A stretch of 64,000 nt of DNA from AA29 sp041481445 (GCA_041481445.1 JBGPBV010000006.1:1-64000); one strand, 5' to 3'; shown: positions 1 through 8,481, counted from the stretch's first letter. A program made the numbers and translations. Notes: generated by a model from the sequence alone, not told the origin.

Positions 1-1334
1 ATGACGGAGATGCGCGCGTTCGGCCACATCCAGAGCTGGCGCGGCTGGAACGCTCGCCCGCACATCCCGTAGTTGCCCGCCCCGAAGCTGCCGCCGATGA
101 TCACGGTGAACTTCGGGACCTGCGCGTTGGCCACGGCGTGGACCATCTTGGCGCCGTCCTTGGCGATGCCCTTGTGCTCGTAGTCCTTGCCCACGATGAA
201 GCCGGTGATGTTCTGGAGGAACACGAGCGGGACCTTGCGCAGCGCGCACAGCTCGATGAAGTGGGTGGCCTTGAGCGCGCTCTCCGAGAAGAGCACGCCC
301 TGGTTGGCCAGGATGCCGACCGGGAATCCCATGATGTGCGCGAAGCCGGTGACGAGGGTGGGCCCGTAGAGGGCCTTGAACTCGTCGAACCGGCTGCCGT
401 CCACCACGCGCGCGATGACCTCGTGCACGTCGTAGCCCTTGCGGACGTTGCGGGGGACGATGCCCCCGAGCTCCTGCGGATCGCAGGCCGGGTCCTCCGG
501 CGCGCGCGGGTCCCAGGGCAGCTCCTTGCGCGCGGTGAGGTGGCCCACGATGTCGCGCGCGATGTCCAGGGCGTGCTCGTCGTCCGTGGCCAGGTGGTCG
601 GCCACGCCGCTGATCCGCGTGTGCACGTCCGCCCCCCCCAGCTCCTCCGCGGTGACCTCCTCGCCGGTGGCCGCCTTCACCAGCGGCGGCCCGCCCAGGA
701 AGATCGTGCCGCGGCCCTTCACGATCACGGCCTCGTCGCTCATGGCCGGCACGTAGGCGCCGCCCGCGGTGCAGGAGCCGAGCACCACGCTCACCTGCGG
801 GATCCCGAGCGCGCTCATGCGCGCCTCGTTGTAGAAGATCCGCCCGAAGTGCTCGCGGTCCGGGAAGACCTCCGCCTGCAGGGGAAGGAACGCGCCGCCG
901 GAATCCACCAGGTAGACGCAGGGCAGCCGGTTCTCCTGGGCGATCTCCTGGGCCCGCAGGTGCTTCTTGACCGTGATCGGGAAGTAGGTCCCGCCCTTCA
1001 CCGTCGGGTCGTTGGCCACGACCATGACCTCGCGGCCGCGCACGCGTCCGATGCCGGTGACCAGGCCCGCGGCGGGGGCGGCGCCTTCGTACAGGCCGTA
1101 GCCGGCCAGGGCCCCGATCTCCAGGAACGGCGTGCCGGGATCGAGGAGCGTGTCGACGCGCTCGCGCGCGAGCAGCTTGCCCTGGTCGCGCTGCCGCTTG
1201 ATCGCGTCCGCGCCCCCTCCTTGCCCGGCCTGGGCCAGCCGCTCGCGCAGCTCCGCCTCCAGCGTGGACATGTGCGCGAGGTTGTCGCGAAACTCCGGCG
1301 CATGCGTGTCCACGTGGCTCTCGAGGACGGGCAT
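1..1334 (-). CDS. mccB: Methylcrotonyl-CoA carboxylase carboxyltransferase (beta) subunit, C-terminus cut by window edge
   Basis: This is the biotin-dependent carboxyltransferase half of an acyl-CoA carboxylase, which moves carboxyl from carboxybiotin to 3-methylcrotonyl-CoA in leucine breakdown. About 444 of the usual 535 or so residues are visible, and the reading frame runs off base 1. Crotonase-like motifs are in place: GSCTAGGAYVPAM near residue 183, QNITGFIVGKDYEHKG near 375 and GAGNYGMCGRAFQP near 420. The YGMCGRA plus LWMWPNARIS end is typical of MCC beta rather than propionyl-CoA carboxylase, which is known of the family. The ATG at 1334 is chosen because it begins the conserved N-terminus (MPVLESHVD) and has a TATACT box 7 nt upstream. 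The gene is divergent from the membrane-protein operon. Its biotin-carrying alpha subunit is not in the window. The substrate call is good but rests on sequence pattern only. Confidence 0.87.
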   Translation of the reverse strand, partial: MPVLESHVDTHAPEFRDNLAHMSTLEAELRERLAQAGQGGGADAIKRQRDQGKLLARERVDTLLDPGTPFLEIGALAGYGLYEGAAPAAGLVTGIGRVRGREVMVVANDPTVKGGTYFPITVKKHLRAQEIAQENRLPCVYLVDSGGAFLPLQAEVFPDREHFGRIFYNEARMSALGIPQVSVVLGSCTAGGAYVPAMSDEAVIVKGRGTIFLGGPPLVKAATGEEVTAEELGGADVHTRISGVADHLATDDEHALDIARDIVGHLTARKELPWDPRAPEDPACDPQELGGIVPRNVRKGYDVHEVIARVVDGSRFDEFKALYGPTLVTGFAHIMGFPVGILANQGVLFSESALKATHFIELCALRKVPLVFLQNITGFIVGKDYEHKGIAKDGAKMVHAVANAQVPKFTVIIGGSFGAGNYGMCGRAFQPRQLWMWPNARISV

Positions 1335-1341
1335 GGCCGCG

Positions 1342-1347
1342 AGTATA
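1342..1347 (-). promoter_or_regulatory. Probable -10 box (TATACT) for leaderless mccB transcript
   Basis: TATACT lies 7 nt upstream of the mccB ATG in the gap between divergent genes. A start site 7 nt after the box would fall on or next to the start codon. No Shine-Dalgarno is present. Confidence 0.5.
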
Positions 1348-1393
1348 CAATCCCGCTCTGCGCACCGCGGCCATCGTCAGCACCGTCCTCCAC

Positions 1394-1960
1394 GTGATCG
1401 GCGTGGCGTTCGCGCTCGTCACCATCATGCCGGGCACGCCCGCCGCCCCCCTTCTCGACCGGATCGCCTACCTCGGCGCGCGTCCGCCCGGCTGGGCCGC
1501 GGGGTGGCTCGTCTGGATGGCCTGCGCGCTGTCGCTGGTCGCGTTCATGGTCCTGCTGGCGCGCGCCTGGCCCACGGCCCTCACGCGGGCGGCGGCCGGC
1601 CTCACCGTGGCCGGGGCCGTGGTCGACCTCACGTGCGACGCTACCTTCGCGTGGGTGCTGCCCGCGCGCGCCGCCGGCGAGGTCGCGCGCTTCCTCGCCT
1701 TCGAGCGACACCTCATGCTCGCGAGCCTGACCGCCGCCAACGGCCTCTACACGATCGGCATCACGCTGGCCACGCTGGGGCTGCCCACGGGTTGGCGCGC
1801 CGCCAAGACGCTGGGCGCGCTCAGCGTGATCGGCGGGATCGTCCTCGCCGTGGGCGGAATCAACTGCGCCCCCGCCTTCGCGACCGTGGGGACCGCGCTC
1901 AGCGTCGGCGCCTTCGTGCCCTGGACGTTCGTGGTCTCGTCGCCTCCTCCCCAGCGGTGA
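1394..1960 (+). CDS. Polytopic membrane protein of unknown function
   Basis: I do not recognise a family. The 188-residue product is almost wholly hydrophobic, with about five to six predicted membrane helices (for example VWMACALSLVAFMVLLARA and GALSVIGGIVLAVGGIN) and short loops. The start is uncertain: the GTG at 1394 is the first conventional start in frame, but the frame stays open upstream and the codons from about 1358 encode a plausible extension of helix 1 (RTAAIVSTVLH), so a CTG or other start near 1358 is possible. The stop overlaps the next gene as GTGA (1957-1960), so the two are translationally coupled. It heads a four-gene plus-strand unit with the dehydrogenase-like, hydrolase-fold and HAD genes. 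Confidence 0.6.
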   Translation: MIGVAFALVTIMPGTPAAPLLDRIAYLGARPPGWAAGWLVWMACALSLVAFMVLLARAWPTALTRAAAGLTVAGAVVDLTCDATFAWVLPARAAGEVARFLAFERHLMLASLTAANGLYTIGITLATLGLPTGWRAAKTLGALSVIGGIVLAVGGINCAPAFATVGTALSVGAFVPWTFVVSSPPPQR

Positions 1961-3009
1961 CCGTCATCGCCGTCCTGGGCGGCTACGGCACCTTCGGCAC
2001 CCGGGTCAGCCATGGGCTGGCGGCGCGCGGCCACCGCATCGTCGTGGCGGGGCGCGACCTCGGCCGCGCCGAGGGCCTCGCGCGGTCGCTCGGCCCCGAC
2101 CACACCGCCGCCGAGGCCGATGCCACCGACGCCGCCTCGTGCCGTCGCGCCGTCCGGGGCGCCTCCGTCGTCGCCCTCTGCGCCGGACCCTTCTCGGCTC
2201 TCGGCACCACCGTCGCCCAGGCCGCCCTCGACGAGGGCGCGCACTACGTGGACATCGCGGACGACCGCGCGTACGTCCGGCGGCTGCGCGAGATGGACCA
2301 CGCATTCGCGCGCGGGGAACGGAGCGCGGTCTTCGGCTGCTCGAGCCTCCCCGCCATCTCCTCCGCCCTCGCCCTCTCGCTCCTCGACGGAGGCGAGCGC
2401 CCGCGCCGGGCCCGGGTGAGCCTGTTCATCGGCAACGCGAACCCCAAGGGCGAGGCCTCCGTGCGCGCGATGCTGGATCGGCTCGGGCGCGCGGCCGCGA
2501 CCGCGGACGGCGAACGGTGGGGATTCAGCGATCCGCAGACCGCGCCGTTCCCGGCCCCCTTCGGGCCACGCACCGCGTACACGTTCGACGCGCCGGAGCA
2601 CGACCTCTTCCCAGGCCTGCTCGGCGTGGCATCGGTGGACGTGAGGGTGGGGTTCGAGCTGCCGCTGGCCAATGCGGGCTTCGCCCTCCTCTCGCGCGCC
2701 CGCGTGCGCGGGGGGGCCCGCGCCGCCTCCGTGCTCGCCCATCTGGCCGCGCTCGCTCCCTACCGGGGCACGTCCGGAGGCGCGGTGATGGTCGAGCTCC
2801 ACTGGCCGGACGGCCGGCGGCGCGCGCGCGCCCTGGTGGCCGTCGAGGAGGCCCAGCGCATGGCCGCGGTGCCCTGCGTGACGGTCGCGGATGCGCTGGC
2901 GACCCGCCCGGGTGGCGTCGCAGGGGTCCGGCCGCCGACGGACGTCGTGCCGGCCGCGGAGCTCCTGGCCGCCCTCGAGGCCGCCGGCCTCCGCGTCGTC
3001 GACGCATGA
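1957..3009 (+). CDS. Saccharopine dehydrogenase-like NAD(P)-binding protein
   Basis: The 350-residue protein begins with a Rossmann dinucleotide-binding motif (VLGGYGTFGTRV, residues 6-17) followed by an AGRDLGRAEGLA segment, as in saccharopine dehydrogenase-type reductases and related uncharacterised proteins. The region around GPFSALGTTVAQAALDEGAHYVDIADD (split here: GPFSALGTTVAQA then ALDEGAHYVDIADD) is the usual SDH-N pattern. The C-terminal half is not assignable. Substrate unknown; lysine metabolism is not implied. The GTG start at 1957 overlaps the upstream stop, and the stop overlaps the next ATG at 3006 (ATGA), so expression is coupled on both sides. Confidence 0.75.
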   Translation: MTVIAVLGGYGTFGTRVSHGLAARGHRIVVAGRDLGRAEGLARSLGPDHTAAEADATDAASCRRAVRGASVVALCAGPFSALGTTVAQAALDEGAHYVDIADDRAYVRRLREMDHAFARGERSAVFGCSSLPAISSALALSLLDGGERPRRARVSLFIGNANPKGEASVRAMLDRLGRAAATADGERWGFSDPQTAPFPAPFGPRTAYTFDAPEHDLFPGLLGVASVDVRVGFELPLANAGFALLSRARVRGGARAASVLAHLAALAPYRGTSGGAVMVELHWPDGRRRARALVAVEEAQRMAAVPCVTVADALATRPGGVAGVRPPTDVVPAAELLAALEAAGLRVVDA

Positions 3010-3794
3010 CCGGCACCGTCGTGTTCTTCGGGGGCAACGGCCACTGCGCGGCGCGCCTGGCCCCCGCGCGCGCGGCGGTCGAGCGGCTCTCCAGCGCGGG
3101 AGCGATCGCGCCGTTCGCGCTCTTCGAGGTGCCCTACCCCGGATTCGAGGGACGGCCGTCCGCACCCGACGCCCGCGCCTTCCGCGCCGCGCTCGCGGAG
3201 TCGGTCGCCTTCACCTCGGGCCGGGACGACGTCGTCGTCTACGCGACCGGCATCGGCGCCCTGCTCGCGGTGACGCTGCGTGCCGAGGGACGCCTCGGTG
3301 CCCCCTGCGTGCTGCAGGGGCCGGTGCTGTGGGGTCTCGAGCGGCGCTGGATGCCACGCCTGGCCCGGGCGGGGCTGGCGCCGATCGTCCCGCGTCTGTT
3401 CAGGTCGCCGGCATTCCAGCGCCGATTCGCGCGCGGGCACTTCACGGGCGCGCCATCGGAAGAGGCCCGGGAGGCGTTCTTCGACGGGTACGCGCAGTGC
3501 GCGGCGACGGCCGACCTGTTCCGATGGTGCGGTCCTTTCTGGCTCCGGGAGGTGGAGGCGGCGGTCGCCGGAAGGACCGGGCGGCTGGCCAGGATCGAGG
3601 TGTGGTGGGGCGGCCGCGACCGCGTGGTCGGTTCGGCCGAGCTCGGATGGACGGCGCGCGCGCTCGGCGTGCGCTGGCCCGAGCGCCGGTTCCCGGCCTG
3701 GGGCCACTACCCGATGATCGACGATCCCGAAGGCTGGGCGCGCACGGTGGCGACAACCGTCGCCCGCGAGGCCACGGTTATGATCGGACGATGA
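3006..3794 (+). CDS. Alpha/beta-hydrolase-fold protein lacking the nucleophile
   Basis: The 262-residue protein has the alpha/beta-hydrolase layout: a first strand with FFGGNGHC (residues 7-14), a strand-turn-helix elbow VVYATGIGALLA (77-88), a late acid in WWGGRDRV (D205) and a late histidine in AWGHYPMIDDP (H234). The elbow should read G-x-S-x-G, but the nucleophile position is glycine (A80-T-G82-I-G84), so ordinary serine hydrolysis is unlikely. It is coupled by ATGA overlaps to the dehydrogenase-like gene upstream and the HAD hydrolase downstream. The function is unknown; it may be a non-catalytic or differently catalysing member of the fold. Confidence 0.65.
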   Translation: MTGTVVFFGGNGHCAARLAPARAAVERLSSAGAIAPFALFEVPYPGFEGRPSAPDARAFRAALAESVAFTSGRDDVVVYATGIGALLAVTLRAEGRLGAPCVLQGPVLWGLERRWMPRLARAGLAPIVPRLFRSPAFQRRFARGHFTGAPSEEAREAFFDGYAQCAATADLFRWCGPFWLREVEAAVAGRTGRLARIEVWWGGRDRVVGSAELGWTARALGVRWPERRFPAWGHYPMIDDPEGWARTVATTVAREATVMIGR

Positions 3795-4477
3795 TCGAGA
3801 CCGTCTTTCTCGACGCGGGCGGCGTCCTCGTCAACCCCAACTGGGTCCGCATCGCCGACGCCCTGGCCCGGCACGGCGTGCCCGTCTCGGCGGAGGCGCT
3901 GGAGGCGGCGGAGCCGCACGCCAAGCGCCAGCTCGACACCGGCACCGCCATCCGGTCGTCCGACGACCGCGCGCGGAGCTGGCTCTACTTCGACCTCGTC
4001 CTCGAGCAGGCGGGGATCCCGATCTCCGAGCGCACGCGGGCCGCCCTGGCCGAGCTGGCGGAATATCACGCCCGGCACAACCTCTGGGAGAGCGTGCCCG
4101 CCGGTGTCCCGGAGGCGCTCGACCGCCTGCGCGCTTCCGGCCGGCGCCTGGTCGTCGTCTCGAACGCCAACGGGACCCTGCGCGCCCACTTCGCCCGCCT
4201 GGGCCTGGCCGGGCGCTTCGACGTGCTGATCGACTCCTGCGACGAGGGGGTCGAGAAGCCCGACCCGCGCATCTTCCAGCTCGCGCTGGCCCGGGCCGGC
4301 GCGCGGGCGGAGACGACCCTGCACGCGGGCGACTTCTATCACGTGGACGTGGTGGGGGCGCGCGCGGCCGGACTGGAGGCCTGGCTGGTGGACGCCGCCG
4401 GCCTGTACGCCGATCACGATTGCACGCGAGTGGCGTCTCTTCTCGCGCTCGTCGACCGTCTGCTCGCCCCCGCGTGA
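3791..4477 (+). CDS. HAD-superfamily hydrolase
   Basis: A 228-residue haloacid-dehalogenase-type phosphatase. Motif I is FLDAGGVLV with the nucleophile D8; the second aspartate of DxD is glycine, a variant known in a subset of subfamily I HADs. Motif II is VVVSNANG, motif III lies in VEKPDPRIF and motif IV in HAGDFYHVDVVGARAAG. A helical cap lies between motifs I and II. The substrate cannot be inferred. The ATG at 3791 overlaps the previous stop (ATGA). A TATGAT hexamer 6 nt upstream could also give an internal leaderless start. Confidence 0.85.
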   Translation: MIETVFLDAGGVLVNPNWVRIADALARHGVPVSAEALEAAEPHAKRQLDTGTAIRSSDDRARSWLYFDLVLEQAGIPISERTRAALAELAEYHARHNLWESVPAGVPEALDRLRASGRRLVVVSNANGTLRAHFARLGLAGRFDVLIDSCDEGVEKPDPRIFQLALARAGARAETTLHAGDFYHVDVVGARAAGLEAWLVDAAGLYADHDCTRVASLLALVDRLLAPA

Positions 4478-4497
4478 GCCGGGCGAGCCGGCCGTGA

Positions 4498-5847
4498 TCA
4501 GTGCCCGCGCGGCTTGCCGGCGAGGAGATCGCCGAGGCTCTGACCGGCCTTCTCGAGGGCCTTCTGCGTGCCGCTCCGGCGGACCTGGGCGGCCAGGGCC
4601 GAGGTGTCCGGCCCTACGCGAGGGGCCTCCTGCGTCCCGCTCACCCTCAAGGGAACGGTCACGCGGCCTTGCGGGTCGGTCATGAGGTCGAGCGCATCGC
4701 CGGCCACCCCGCGCACGGCGAGGCCCTGGCGAGGCACATGGACGGCCAGGCTCAGCTCGAGCGGACCGGCCAGGCTCGCCCAGCCGCTCACGTCGATGGA
4801 GGCCACGTCCGTTCGAAGCTCCGCCCGGTCGACGATCACGCGTCCCTGCTCGATGCGGAACGGCACCTCGATCGGTTGGTAGGCCGCGCCCACGACGCCC
4901 GTGCGCCCCAGCGCCTGCTCGATCGCCTTCAGGAGGGGCGTGGCCGGCAGCGTTCCCCCCTGGACCCGCAGCTCGCCCTGCCCGCGCAGACCCTCCGCCG
5001 CCGCCCCCGCCCCGCGCGCCTCCAGCCCCAGCGTCCCCGCCCCGAAGCCGCGCCCGCCCAGGATCGTGGCCAGGTCCAGCGGCTGCCCGTGGAGCGTGAG
5101 CCCGTACGACAACGGCAGGCGGACGAGGTCGGCGTCCAGGGTCGCTTCGAAGGGACCCTGGTCGGTGCGGAACCGGACGGTGTCCGTCTTCAACCGGCCT
5201 CCTCCCAGGCGCACGCCTCCGCGCAGGTCGAGGGCCCGGCTCTTCGCGAACGACACCTCCGCCGCGCGCACGTCGCCGACGGCGCTCAGGGCGGCGAGCA
5301 CCGGCCTGCGGCCGGGCTCGAGCGCCACGTCACGCAGTCGCAGGTCCAGCCCCTTGACGACCATCGGCCGCGGTTGGCCCGGTGCCTGCAGCTCGATCGT
5401 GCCGTCCACGACGTCGATGCGGGAGATCCGCAGGGAGAGCCCGCCCAGGCCGGCGGCGGCGGTGGCCGCGGCGGCCCGCGCCGGCGCGCGCGTCTCGGCC
5501 GTCTCGGTGAGCCGGATGCGGGGCCGCTGGAGCACGAGACGGTCGACCGCCAGCTCGCCGCGCAACAGCCGCAGCAGGCGATGGTCCAGCACGAGGCGAT
5601 CGATGGAGGCGGTCACGCGGCCGCCCGTGAAGCTGCCGGTGGCCTCCACGCCCTCGAGGACCAATCCCGTCAGGGGCCGCAGCCGGAACGAGCGCGCGGT
5701 CAGGGTGACGCCGGTGACGGCTCCGGCCCGCTCGAGGGCGGCGCGGCCGAGGGCGGAGGCGTCGAACTCCACCAGTGCGAGGGCGCCGACGGCCAGGAGG
5801 ATGGCGGCGGCGGCGATCGGGAGGGCCAGACGCCGGCCGATCCTCAT
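4498..5847 (-). CDS. AsmA-like inner-membrane-anchored protein
   Basis: The 449-residue protein starts with a single membrane anchor (LALPIAAAAILLAVGALALV, residues 7-26), followed by repeated beta-rich segments typical of AsmA/TamB-like envelope proteins (ITLTARSFRLRPLTG-type strands, DLDLRLRDVAL-type blocks). Family members are thought to help lipid transport or outer-membrane maintenance; that role is inferred here. The ATG at 5847 is chosen because it precedes the anchor. It overlaps the stop of a 36-codon ORF (ATGA), giving coupling. It is convergent with the HAD gene. Confidence 0.72.
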   Translation of the reverse strand: MRIGRRLALPIAAAAILLAVGALALVEFDASALGRAALERAGAVTGVTLTARSFRLRPLTGLVLEGVEATGSFTGGRVTASIDRLVLDHRLLRLLRGELAVDRLVLQRPRIRLTETAETRAPARAAAATAAAGLGGLSLRISRIDVVDGTIELQAPGQPRPMVVKGLDLRLRDVALEPGRRPVLAALSAVGDVRAAEVSFAKSRALDLRGGVRLGGGRLKTDTVRFRTDQGPFEATLDADLVRLPLSYGLTLHGQPLDLATILGGRGFGAGTLGLEARGAGAAAEGLRGQGELRVQGGTLPATPLLKAIEQALGRTGVVGAAYQPIEVPFRIEQGRVIVDRAELRTDVASIDVSGWASLAGPLELSLAVHVPRQGLAVRGVAGDALDLMTDPQGRVTVPLRVSGTQEAPRVGPDTSALAAQVRRSGTQKALEKAGQSLGDLLAGKPRGH

Positions 5848-5954
5848 TGGTTGTGGGTCGAGATCAAGAATCCGCGCCAAGTCGTGCTGGTGTTGAAATC
5901 CGCGGCGCCACCCAGAACGGAGAGGGGGCACGCCTCGCGTCGAGAGTGGAGCAT
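5844..5954 (-). CDS. Small ORF (36 aa) coupled to the AsmA-like gene
   Basis: This lies in the 127-bp gap between hutI and the AsmA-like gene. The ATG at 5954 has an excellent Shine-Dalgarno (GGAAGGA, 5961-5967) with 6-nt spacing, and its TGA overlaps the AsmA-like ATG. The peptide begins MLHSRREACPLSVLGG and ends WRGFLISTHNQ. It has no signal peptide or known motif. It may be a real small protein or a translated leader that delivers ribosomes to the next gene. Only the start signals and overlap support it. Confidence 0.45.
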   Translation of the reverse strand: MLHSRREACPLSVLGGAADFNTSTTWRGFLISTHNQ

Positions 5955-5974
5955 GGGGACTCCTTCCAGCGATC

Positions 5975-7243
5975 CTACCCGGCCACGCGCGCTCCATCGC
6001 GCACCACGACGCGACCGCCCGCGACCACCGTGCGCACGGCCGGGATCCCGACGCGCACGAGGTCGAGCAGGCGGGCCGAGCGCAGGACGACCAGGTCCGC
6101 GCGCTTGCCCGCCTCCAGGCTGCCCGTCTCTCCGTCCAATCCGATCGAGTAGGCGGCGTTGAGGGTGGCCGCGCTCAGCGCCTCTTCCAGGGAGAGACCC
6201 ATGGCGAAGCAGGCCACCGCCATCGCGAACGGCATGGACGGCGAGAACCCGCCGCCGGGATTGCCGTCGGTGGCCAGCGCGACCGGCACCCCCGCCTGCA
6301 CGAGCGCCCGCGCCGGCGCGAAACGGCCCAGGCGCAGGTAGAAGGCCGCGGAGGGCAGGAGGGTGGCCGCGCACGCGGCCCTGGCGAGCGCGCCCCGGCC
6401 CGCGTCGGAGACGAACAGCAGGTGGTCGGCGGACCGCGCGCCCATCTCCGCGGCCAGCTCGGCCCCGCCCGTCCAGGCCAGCTCGTCGGCGTGGACGCGC
6501 AGGGCCAGCCCGGCCGCCCGCGAGGCCTCCAGGATGCGGCGGCTCTCCGCCACCGTGAACACGCCCTCCTCGCAGAAGACGTCGCCGAAGACGGCCAGGC
6601 CGCGCCGGCCCACCTCGGGGATCATCTCGTGCACGAGCAGGTCGACGTAGCGCCCGCGCGCGTCGCGGTGCTCGGGCGGCACCTCGTGGGCGCCGAGGAA
6701 GGTCGGCACGATCTGCACGGGGTGCCGAGGGGCCACCGCCCGGATCGCCTCCAGCGACCGCAGCTCGGCCGCCGTCTCCAGGCCGTAGCCGCTCTTGACC
6801 TCGGCCGTGGTCGTGCCGCACGCGAGCATCTCGTCGAGCCGCGCGGCCAGCGCGGCGGCGAGGGCGTCGGCGCCGGCGGCGCGCGTGGCCTCGACGGTGC
6901 GGACGATGCCGCCCCCGGCGGCGGCGATCTCGCGGTAGGTCGCGCCGGCCAGGCGGCGCCGGATCTCGGCGTCGCGGTCCCCGGCGTAGACCAGGTGAGT
7001 ATGGGCATCGACGAAGCCCGGCACCACCGCCGCTCCCCCGGCGTCGAGCACGGCCGCGCCCGGCGGGACGGCCTCGGACGGCAAGTCCGCCTCCGGCCCC
7101 ACGAAGACGAGCCGGCCGCCGCGCGCGACGACCGCCGCCCGCGGGATCTCGCGCAGGGCGCCCAGGTCCGCGAAGAGACGCGGAGCCGGTCCCCACGGGG
7201 TGAGCACCGTCCCGATGTCGCGGACGACGAGATCGCCCGCCAT
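5975..7243 (-). CDS. hutI: Imidazolonepropionase
   Basis: Catalyses the third step of histidine degradation, hydrolysis of 4-imidazolone-5-propanoate to N-formimino-glutamate, in the cytoplasm. The 422-residue sequence has the amidohydrolase metal motif VDAHTHLVYAGDR (near 78), the substrate-region motif EVKSGYGLET (near 147), the VHADELAWTGGAELAAE block (near 250) and LATDGNPGGG (near 325). Length fits the family (about 400-420). No other hut genes are nearby. Its ATG shares one base with the upstream DUF167 stop (TGATG), so the two are coupled. Confidence 0.93.
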   Translation of the reverse strand: MAGDLVVRDIGTVLTPWGPAPRLFADLGALREIPRAAVVARGGRLVFVGPEADLPSEAVPPGAAVLDAGGAAVVPGFVDAHTHLVYAGDRDAEIRRRLAGATYREIAAAGGGIVRTVEATRAAGADALAAALAARLDEMLACGTTTAEVKSGYGLETAAELRSLEAIRAVAPRHPVQIVPTFLGAHEVPPEHRDARGRYVDLLVHEMIPEVGRRGLAVFGDVFCEEGVFTVAESRRILEASRAAGLALRVHADELAWTGGAELAAEMGARSADHLLFVSDAGRGALARAACAATLLPSAAFYLRLGRFAPARALVQAGVPVALATDGNPGGGFSPSMPFAMAVACFAMGLSLEEALSAATLNAAYSIGLDGETGSLEAGKRADLVVLRSARLLDLVRVGIPAVRTVVAGGRVVVRDGARVAG

Positions 7244-7533
7244 CAGGCCCCGTCCAGCCGGGCGCGCAGGTCGCGCGCGGTCAGGCCCGAGACGAGGAGG
7301 ACCTTGTCGCGGGTCCGCTCGCCGCGCGCCACCGAGAGGGACGAGGGGGCGAGGCGGAGGAGACGTCCGAGCACGCGCGCCAGCGCCGCGTTCGCCGCTC
7401 CCTCCACCGGCGGCGCCGTCAAGCGCACCAGCAGGGCACCGTCACGCTCGCCCGCGAGCTCGTCGCGCGCGGCGCGCGGCACCACGCGGACGCGCAAGGT
7501 GGCCCCCCCGTCCACGTCGCGGACGTCGATCAC
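7243..7533 (-). CDS. DUF167/YggU-family protein
   Basis: A 96-residue member of the small conserved DUF167 family (YggU), recognised by LRVRVVPRAARDEL, the LTAPPVEGAANAAL block (residues 38-51) and SVARGERTRDKVLLVSGL near the end. Biochemical role unknown. It sits downstream of yggT and yggS on the same strand, the usual conserved neighbourhood for this family (yggS-yggT-divIVA-DUF167), which supports the call. The TGA overlaps the hutI start. Confidence 0.85.
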   Translation of the reverse strand: MIDVRDVDGGATLRVRVVPRAARDELAGERDGALLVRLTAPPVEGAANAALARVLGRLLRLAPSSLSVARGERTRDKVLLVSGLTARDLRARLDGA

Positions 7534-7564
7534 GGCCGGCCGCGCCGGGCGTGGAGGGAAGAGG

Positions 7565-8065
7565 CTACTGCGCGGCCTCTTCGCGCCGCCGCAGGAAGCG
7601 GAGGTTGTCCTCGACCTCGACTTCCTCCTGGAGGTCGAGCAGGTGGCTCAGGCGCGTGATCAGCGCACGCACGTCGGTGCGCAGGGCGCCGCGCTGCGCG
7701 CGCAGGTCGAGGATGCCGCGCTCCACCTCGTGCGCCCGGCTCTGGGCCAGCTCGATCAGGCGGTCGGCCTGCATCTCCGCCTCCTTCACCACGCTCTCCG
7801 CCTGCTTGCGCGCGGTGTCGCGGATCTCCTCCGAGACGCGCTGCGCGGTGAGGAGCGTGTTCTTCAGGATGGTCTCGCGCTGGCGGTGCTCGTCGAGGAG
7901 CGAGCGCAGCGACTGCACCTCCTGCTCGAGGCGGTCGCGCTCCATCTGGACCGAGGCGACCTCCTCGGCCACGATGTTGAGGTACGCGCGGACCTCGTCC
8001 GGGTCGAGCCCCCGGTACCGGCGGCCGAAGGTCTGCCGCTGGATGTCCATCGGCGAGATCTTCAA
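7565..8065 (-). CDS. divIVA: DivIVA-domain coiled-coil protein
   Basis: The 166-residue protein opens with the membrane-binding DivIVA signature ISPMDIQRQTFGRRYRGLDP (residues 3-22), followed by a long heptad-rich helix from about 30 to 155. DivIVA proteins bind negatively curved membrane and scaffold division, polar or peptidoglycan machinery. The neighbours yggT and yggS match the canonical division-cluster order. The exact role is inferred from family. Confidence 0.85.
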   Translation of the reverse strand: MKISPMDIQRQTFGRRYRGLDPDEVRAYLNIVAEEVASVQMERDRLEQEVQSLRSLLDEHRQRETILKNTLLTAQRVSEEIRDTARKQAESVVKEAEMQADRLIELAQSRAHEVERGILDLRAQRGALRTDVRALITRLSHLLDLQEEVEVEDNLRFLRRREEAAQ

Positions 8066-8129
8066 GACCCGAACCTGTGTGGCCCCAGCGGCCGCTGCAT
8101 GCCCCTAGAATGCCACGATTCCGGCCAAA

Positions 8130-8148
8130 CCTCAAGCGAAACCTGAGG
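8130..8148 (-). terminator. Hairpin directly after yggT stop
   Basis: On the minus strand the TAG of yggT is followed immediately by a 7-bp stem (CCTCAGG / CTTGAGG, one G-T pair), a 5-nt loop and a short TTTGG. It could be a weak intrinsic terminator or a processing site before divIVA. No long T-tract. Confidence 0.4.
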
Positions 8149-8472
8149 CTATATGGCGTAACCAGGCCCACTCATGCGGGTTCCCAGGGCCATCAACTGC
8201 TCGGCCGCCGCGTATTGCGCCAAGAACACGAGAGCCACGAGCACCAGGAACGCGACGTCGATCGGGAAGTACCGGAGGCTCATGGGGAGCAGGCGTCGGA
8301 CCGTGCGCAGGGGCGGGTCGGTGGCATGCACGAGGGCGCGGACGACCGCGTTGTGGGGGTCGGCGCTCACCCAGGAGACGATGGCCCGGCCGACGAGGAC
8401 CCAGAGGTAGAACCAGAGGAGGTAGTACAGCACCTCTCCCAGGCCCAGGATGACGCCGCCGAGGACGAACAT
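8149..8472 (-). CDS. yggT: YggT-family membrane protein
   Basis: A 107-residue membrane protein with a helix at about 5-30, a conserved cytoplasmic SWVSADPHN segment (33-41) and the DPPLRTVRRLLP block (52-63) before a second helical region (71-93). This is the YggT pattern, a family linked to osmotic tolerance and division-site organisation in other bacteria. A TAGACT hexamer 9 nt upstream of the ATG contains the TAG stop of yggS, so a separate leaderless transcript is possible in addition to read-through. Confidence 0.88.
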   Translation of the reverse strand: MFVLGGVILGLGEVLYYLLWFYLWVLVGRAIVSWVSADPHNAVVRALVHATDPPLRTVRRLLPMSLRYFPIDVAFLVLVALVFLAQYAAAEQLMALGTRMSGPGYAI

Positions 8473-8481
8473 GCTGGATCC

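Noticed and set aside
3791..4477. HAD hydrolase as a dead enzyme because DxD reads DxG
   Set aside because: DAGG-type motif I is a recognised variant in active HAD subfamilies.
4501..6162. Long plus-strand open frames opposite the AsmA-like and hutI genes (also opposite queC, clpB, che genes and others)
   Set aside because: Gln/His/Arg/Pro-rich shadow translations of real minus-strand genes in a high-GC genome.
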